64,000 nucleotides of DNA from Myrica gale. Taxonomy: Eukaryota; Streptophyta; Magnoliopsida; Fagales; Myricaceae. Each line of letters opens with the position of its first letter. Position 1 is the stretch's first letter. The notes beneath the pieces were generated by a model. The model had not been told where the DNA came from, made no database searches, and saw nothing but the letters and a program-made list of their open reading frames with translations. Below are positions 59,197-64,000 of this stretch, piece by piece. The DNA lies in assembly GCA_963930655.1 (NCBI GenBank), contig OZ005602.1, positions 22,829,840-22,893,839 on the forward strand. The letters run 5' to 3'. The translations under genes and the position numbers were made by a program.

Positions 59197-59215
59197 TTAT
59201 ACCGGTGACTTAATT
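59197..59215. repeat. Target-site duplication of the LINE, right copy
   Basis: TTATACCGGTGACTTAATT, identical to 53192-53210, marking the 5' end of the LINE. Confidence 0.95.
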
Positions 59216-59392
59216 AGTAGGCTGCGTTGTGGGTCGTCTAGTCTCTATAGGATTTGTCTTGACATTAAATTCACAAAGTACGATAAAATTAGGCTGATCG
59301 GTCTGAGCCTGATGCACAGGAGATGCCGAGAATTTTCTTCTTACAAAAAAAAATTGATATTACATCGTAGACTCCCTCTCATAATTAGTAGA

Positions 59393-60486
59393 CAGTGGCG
59401 GATCCAGATCAAAATTCATAGAGTCGAATTTTAAAGGCAAAATGACAAGAAATTTTTTTCCTTCATAATGCAAAAAATTGTCTTAGAGTTACAATAACGA
59501 AAATTAAATACTAAAAGCATTAAAAATATTAGAATATACATACTATGTACTGCGACTGAGAGGTGACAATTGCATCCTACGTTTTTGCATCTTCTGAAAA
59601 ATGTTGCAAAATGACTTCGTTCTCAATAGTTTTACACATACACTTCAAAATGACAGACCCAATAAATAAAGTTAATAACTTACCAAGTTGGGAATATTAT
59701 ATATTTAAGGTGTAAATAATTTCAACAACTACAATACCATAAAGACCAATATTTCACGAATAAATGTAACATCCTTTTTCGTATTTCTAATCTGCCTCTT
59801 CGTAAATAACAGCTATCTAGTTCCTGCATTATCAAATTTGTAGATGAGCATATTACTTTCAACTCTTTCCATCTCTTCAAAGAAAGAGTATAAGGCATGA
59901 ATCTTTGCAAGCGATTTGCTATATATATATATATATATTTTTAGCATGGTTGCTTATGAAAATTGAAAACTGAATTTTTTCTATGAGAATATTTGATACA
60001 AATTAGAAAAATCAGAGATACCGTTTAAATGATCGAAGCTGTGGCCTGTGGGTAAAAAATTGTAAGTAGCCTGGAGGTCCTAAGCAAAATTTGGATGACT
60101 TCCAAATCACCCCACCAAAAAGGCCCGAGTCACCTAACATGGGCCACAAGTCTTGTACTCGTTGCGTGGGAAACTTGAAACAAAAGCGCTTCGCTTGCTC
60201 GTGGGTTACTAGTTGCCATGGGCCTACTAGTTGCGTCAGAAGTGCAAACAAAAACGCGTCGCTTGCTCGTGCCACGTGGAAAATGTTCGCCATTTCTAGG
60301 AAGACCAAATTTGTTTTTTCGTCCCTGAAGGGAAAACGTTGGTTGACCTGGATCAATGGGGTCGGGCTTCCAAAGGCTCATACTAATTTATTGAAAAAAA
60401 TAAAAAGAAAATTTTTACATATAATATTTTTTTTGGCCAGTCCAATAGGTGGCGGCCGCCCAGGGTTCCCCTTGGATCCGCCTCTG
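59393..60486 (-). mobile_element. hAT element with 8-bp target duplication
   Basis: The termini CAGTGGCGGATCCA and, in reverse, CAGAGGCGGATCCA differ at one of 14 positions. TTAGTAGA flanks both sides (59385-59392 and 60487-60494), the 8-bp duplication expected for hAT. The element is 1,094 bp. On the minus strand between about 59910 and 59540 it carries a decayed transposase tail: NEVILQHF, then a shift, KMQKRRMQLSPLS, matching the relic at 39640-39715. It is too short to be autonomous. Confidence 0.88.
59540..59910 (-). pseudogene. hAT transposase 3' relic
   Basis: Read on the minus strand, fragments such as ALYSFFEEMERVESNMLIYK, NEVILQHF and MQKRRMQLSPLS are broken by stops and shifts. 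The last parts are the same words as in the relic at 39400-39720, so both derive from one transposase family. Confidence 0.55.
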
Positions 60487-61971
60487 TTAGTAGATCTAGG
60501 GAACTCTAACCAACCTTTAATCTTATTTTTTAATTTAAATTAAAAAAGTATTACAATTTATTTTTTAATTGAAATAAATATATAAAAATATATATTTATT
60601 TTACTATCTTTTAGATTTATTTATTTAAATGCTAACGGGAAGAATCCCCCCGAACCCCCTCTACTGAAAGTTATTAGAGAGCTAACAAGTTTCAGGGGCA
60701 TGTACGAGCAAATAAGATCATAAAAGATAAAAAATGGGTTAACTCTATCTAAAAATTTAAGAGTACCACTCTTTAGCAAACTCAATTTGTAATTTGTCGG
60801 TCCTCCCAAACTAGCATCTTTGACAATTGACAATTGAAGTTTCTCAATATCTAACTGTTAAAATGGACTAAAAAAATGTTGACATGTGGTAGAATCTCAA
60901 TGGTTAAATGTTAAATTTGTAGCTAACTTGTAAAAAAAATGGAAGTTTGAGGGTCAATTGCCAAATATGGTAGTTGAGGGGGGCAAATAACGAATTGAGT
61001 GGTAGTTAAGGGTGTATAAGATTACTTGTGTAAAAATTAAGATTCATGAATTGTAATTACAAGAGTGGTAGCCAAATTAGTTTGGGGATCTGAAAAGGAG
61101 CTCAAGAGCGGGTATGAGGGCAGGAGATCTATGGATTAAACATTTTCACCTCCAAGATCAATTTTACTCTTGTGGGACTGTGGCAACGGTTTGTTTTCTC
61201 ATGGGTGATAGCTATGACTCAATTTGAACATTCTGTATTGAGTGGAGGTTGCTATGGTCATGCTTAGGAGGAATAGGCTATGCTTGTCGCCCCCTCTACC
61301 TTTTTGCTTAGAAAAGAAAAAAAACAAACTTCCTGAATTGCAAGTACTGTCCATGTAAGGTTTAGAGATTTTCAAACTTTGTTCACTAAAGGGGAAAAAA
61401 AGAAGAGATCGGAAACAAAGGGTTAGTCACTGTTTAAAGCTACAGAAGGGACTGGCATATGAGAAGGTTTGGACCAACTGGGCTTCATCTTGGAGTTGGT
61501 ATTGGGCCTCTCACTCGGGTAGGCTTGGTGGCCCGTAGATATTCCCCTCCACGAATTTCCAAACACTCCAAACTATTACCTTCCAGTACCAATCCAATGG
61601 AAGAAAGGTAGGGGGAAACACAAACGAACAATACAGAACAGAACACAAAGCTGTCCTGGAATAGATCACATGCAAAACGAGTAGGGGGGAAACAAAGCAC
61701 ATGAAAAACAACAAGAACACACTGATGTCTCTGTTAAGGTTCTATTATTTTTCATTTGACAGAAAAGAACACAAACAAAACGAAAAATACAAAGGCATCG
61801 AGGTACACGTATCCGTCAGATCTCCTTACTAGGTAGGTTATGTCACATGCCAGCCTCTTGGCAATGAACTACAAATATCTGGAAGCTTAACCTCTTGGGT
61901 AAATTGCTCTTTCTGGGAGAACACGATATAGGAGGGAGGATGACCAGAGGTCCAGAAGGATGGGAGAATAG

Positions 61972-62139
61972 CAATGACAGTAGGCTGCACAAGAATGATA
62001 AATTGAATTCTGTCAATGACAGTAGGCTGCACAAGAATGGTAAAATGAATTCTGTCAATGACAGTAGGCTGCAAAAGAATGGCAAATGAATTCTGGCAAT
62101 GACAGTCAGCTGCACAAGAATGGTAAATGAATTCTGGCA
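61972..62139. repeat. 42-bp tandem repeat, four units
   Basis: Units beginning 'caatgacagtaggctgca' start at 61972, 62014, 62056 and 62097 (spacings 42, 42, 41). Each continues 'caagaatggtaaatgaattctg'. Units differ by a few substitutions and one single-base deletion. Confidence 0.9.
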
Positions 62140-62946
62140 GAAAACAAATGATTGCACGTGGATGCATTCGACTTCATGTAAACCATGTCATGTTGTGTTG
62201 GGGGATTTTTTCAGCTTCTGCAGTTATACGCCCAAGATTGGTAGAGTTGTATCTGGACGTCGGATTGTGGTCCTCTCTAAGCATATATAGCTCTGAAATG
62301 CTAAAACATTATTTTCGTTGATCCATTTAGTTGTAAGTATTCTACTCGATTTATCTCCTTAAGAATGATTCTCTCTTTCCTTGATGTCTTCCTTATTCTA
62401 AAGGAGGAAAAAAATGTAAATAATAGCAGAATAGAGACCCCTCTCTGATTTCCATCCAAAAGAGACAGAAATATCCCACATGGCATCCGCCCATCCTATG
62501 TAGAACTTGATCACCACATTAGAAGCTAAACAATTTGAAAAAAACCCACCATTTCTGTACAAATAATAATTGAAAAGCAAAATTAAAATTTCTTTCATAC
62601 CAACGAGAAAAAAGCTTTATGTATTTCAATGCATGACCTCGGATCCTTGTCAACCAGTTAACATGTCATGAAATTGTGCCATCGGATTTGAGTATACCCC
62701 ATATGAAGCATTACATCATTCGAAAATCTAACCTTAGAGCAAGGTGTCGTTTATCATCTAAACTTGATAGATCCTCAAAATTTCATCAGAAACATTTAAA
62801 TCCATCCCTTTTTTGAAGAGGATAGTTATCCAGAGATAATAGGAACAAGCTATCACAGATAGCGATGGACTAATTCTGAAATAGAAGAGAGTCATGGAAC
62901 AACTACTGAAACCACATCCCCTGTTTTTCAATTGAGCTTGAAAGAA

Positions 62947-63893
62947 TCACAGAGATTTGCTCTTGAAACGTTTGTAGAAGTCAGGATCAGTCTCATAGAA
63001 GACGACATCTTCTGCATCATTGACATAGTGGTCTTCTCTAAAGCTTCTCACTAGATTTTTGATCAAGTGCAATGGAATAGGCCCAGATTTATTTGGCTCT
63101 CGATAGTATTTTCCAAGCACTGGTTTAGCAGCCTCAGTCTACAGATTAAGTAGAGTCATTAGAAATTGCTCTTACTAAGATGGATGTAACTACAAATTTA
63201 CTTGGTCAATGCTATCTGCTAGAGTGTTTGAGAAAATACCGCTTCCACTAGGTGATAGTGTGGGATCTGAGGGAAGAGATGATGTATAACATGGGTGCCA
63301 ATATCATGGTGGATGTTATTAAACAATCCATAATCACGATCAACCGTGGAAAGACCTCCCCTGAGATAACTCCACTCCTGTCACAGTACAAAGATGAAGG
63401 GCAATGGAGCTTTTGGAATTAGATAACTCGGCTTAAAATGCTTCCAACATCCTCTGGAGGTGGGGTGATTTTAAGTCTGTGTGTTTAAATGTTGCATATA
63501 GGTTAACAGCCCAATACTTTGATAAATATAGTCCACTTTACCTTTCCACGGTACCAAGGAACCTTCTGCTCATAACCATGGTGGTGTAAGTAGGTCACAA
63601 AGTCCAGCCACACGACGAAAATCTGTGAATAATGGTGGTTTGGAATAAGTGCAGCAGGATGAATTACAGAATTTGATAAATTTATCAGGAAAGAAAAAGG
63701 CTCTTACCAAGTGAGGAACACCATAAAGCTTTAGCATTTGGATAGAACCTATTGTGAAGGATAGATAAACAAGCAGAGAAACCATTAAAGACCAGCACAC
63801 TGTCGAAGTTAGCACATCTTTCCTCTCATTGGGGGCGAATAAGTTGCTGTTTGGATTGAAATGAGAACCTTTCTTTCCTGGACTTCTACCCCA
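62947..63893 (-). CDS. FAD3: Endoplasmic reticulum omega-3 fatty acid desaturase, 3' part (FAD3)
   Basis: FAD3 converts linoleate to alpha-linolenate on ER phospholipids, using cytochrome b5. Only the last four exons lie in the window: 63708-63893 (186 nt), 63542-63622 (81 nt), 63240-63377 (138 nt) and 62947-63138 (192 nt with stop). The reading frame is open across them, and these lengths fit the usual FAD3 pattern. Visible are [12 protein letters not shown], a membrane segment ([15 protein letters not shown]), [12 protein letters not shown], the third histidine box HVIHH within [20 protein letters not shown], and VLGKYYREP. The tail [17 protein letters not shown] is ER-type rather than plastid-type (FAD7/8). 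The first two histidine boxes and the start lie beyond 64000; 63894-64000 is intron. Tyr replaces the usual His after LHHHG. Confidence 0.92.
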
Positions 63894-64000
63894 CTGAGAT
63901 GTAATCCAGTAGACCAACAAAATTCAGCTACTTTCAAAATCCCAAGCACACGAGTTTTGAACTTATAGAGTAAACGGTCAATTCAATAAAAGATAAGCTC

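Larger units (their letters stand above)
59216..62946. other. Intergenic region between the LINE and FAD3
   Basis: No gene is seen. An hAT element fills 59393-60486 and a 42-bp tandem array lies at 61972-62139. An AT microsatellite (59919-59937) sits inside the hAT element. 60500-61960 and 62150-62946 show no recognisable elements; the latter is largely the 3' flank of FAD3. Short frames at 61485-61720 and 61838-62167 are chance or derive from the tandem array. Confidence 0.5.

Noticed and set aside
1..64000. CRISPR arrays, bacterial operons, rRNA and tRNA genes
   Set aside because: None visible; the direct repeats present are eukaryotic minisatellites and transposons.

Overview
The window is nuclear DNA from a flowering plant, most likely a woody or perennial eudicot. 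The genes have GT-AG introns and plant-specific families, and they are separated by long AT-rich gaps full of small transposons. No bacterial, organellar or CRISPR-like features were seen. I recognise seven host genes and one full-length retrotransposon. All gene names rest on recalled family features, because no search could be run.

Layout: (1) 3948-8877 (+), a phosphoinositide-specific phospholipase C in eight exons. It is broken by an apparent 2-bp deletion in the C2 domain. (2) 12902-15316 (-), an intronless CRINKLY4-related (CCR4-like) receptor kinase. (3) 18540-21979 (-), a mitochondrial-type ribosomal protein S18 in five exons, whose presequence sits on its own first exon. (4) 31812-36551 (+), a SMAX1-LIKE protein of the SMXL6/7/8-D53 clade in three exons. 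(5) 46352-48469 (+), an ankyrin plus tandem CCCH zinc-finger protein with a probable 5' UTR intron. (6) 50374-51806 (-), a TON1-recruiting-motif-like protein in two exons. (7) 62947-63893 and beyond the window edge (-), the 3' four exons of an ER omega-3 desaturase (FAD3). These genes do not form a pathway or an operon; they are ordinary neighbours with signalling, hormone, RNA-binding, cytoskeletal, translation and lipid roles.

The mobile fraction is the richest part. 53211-59196 is a complete L1-type LINE on the minus strand with two long ORFs overlapping as ATGA, a poly(A) tail and a perfect 19-bp target-site duplication. 59393-60486 is an hAT element with 14-bp terminal inverted repeats and an exact 8-bp duplication. 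38258-39870 is an older relative carrying a transposase relic. The remaining gaps hold several small families: Tourist-like MITEs with TTA/TAA duplications, a fold-back family with a GGTCGACC core, AT-rich MITEs, and arrays with about 30-bp and 42-bp periods.

I found no convincing undescribed functional system. The observations most worth checking are the frameshifted PLC, the recent LINE with a likely late nonsense codon, the fold-back family and the hAT family.
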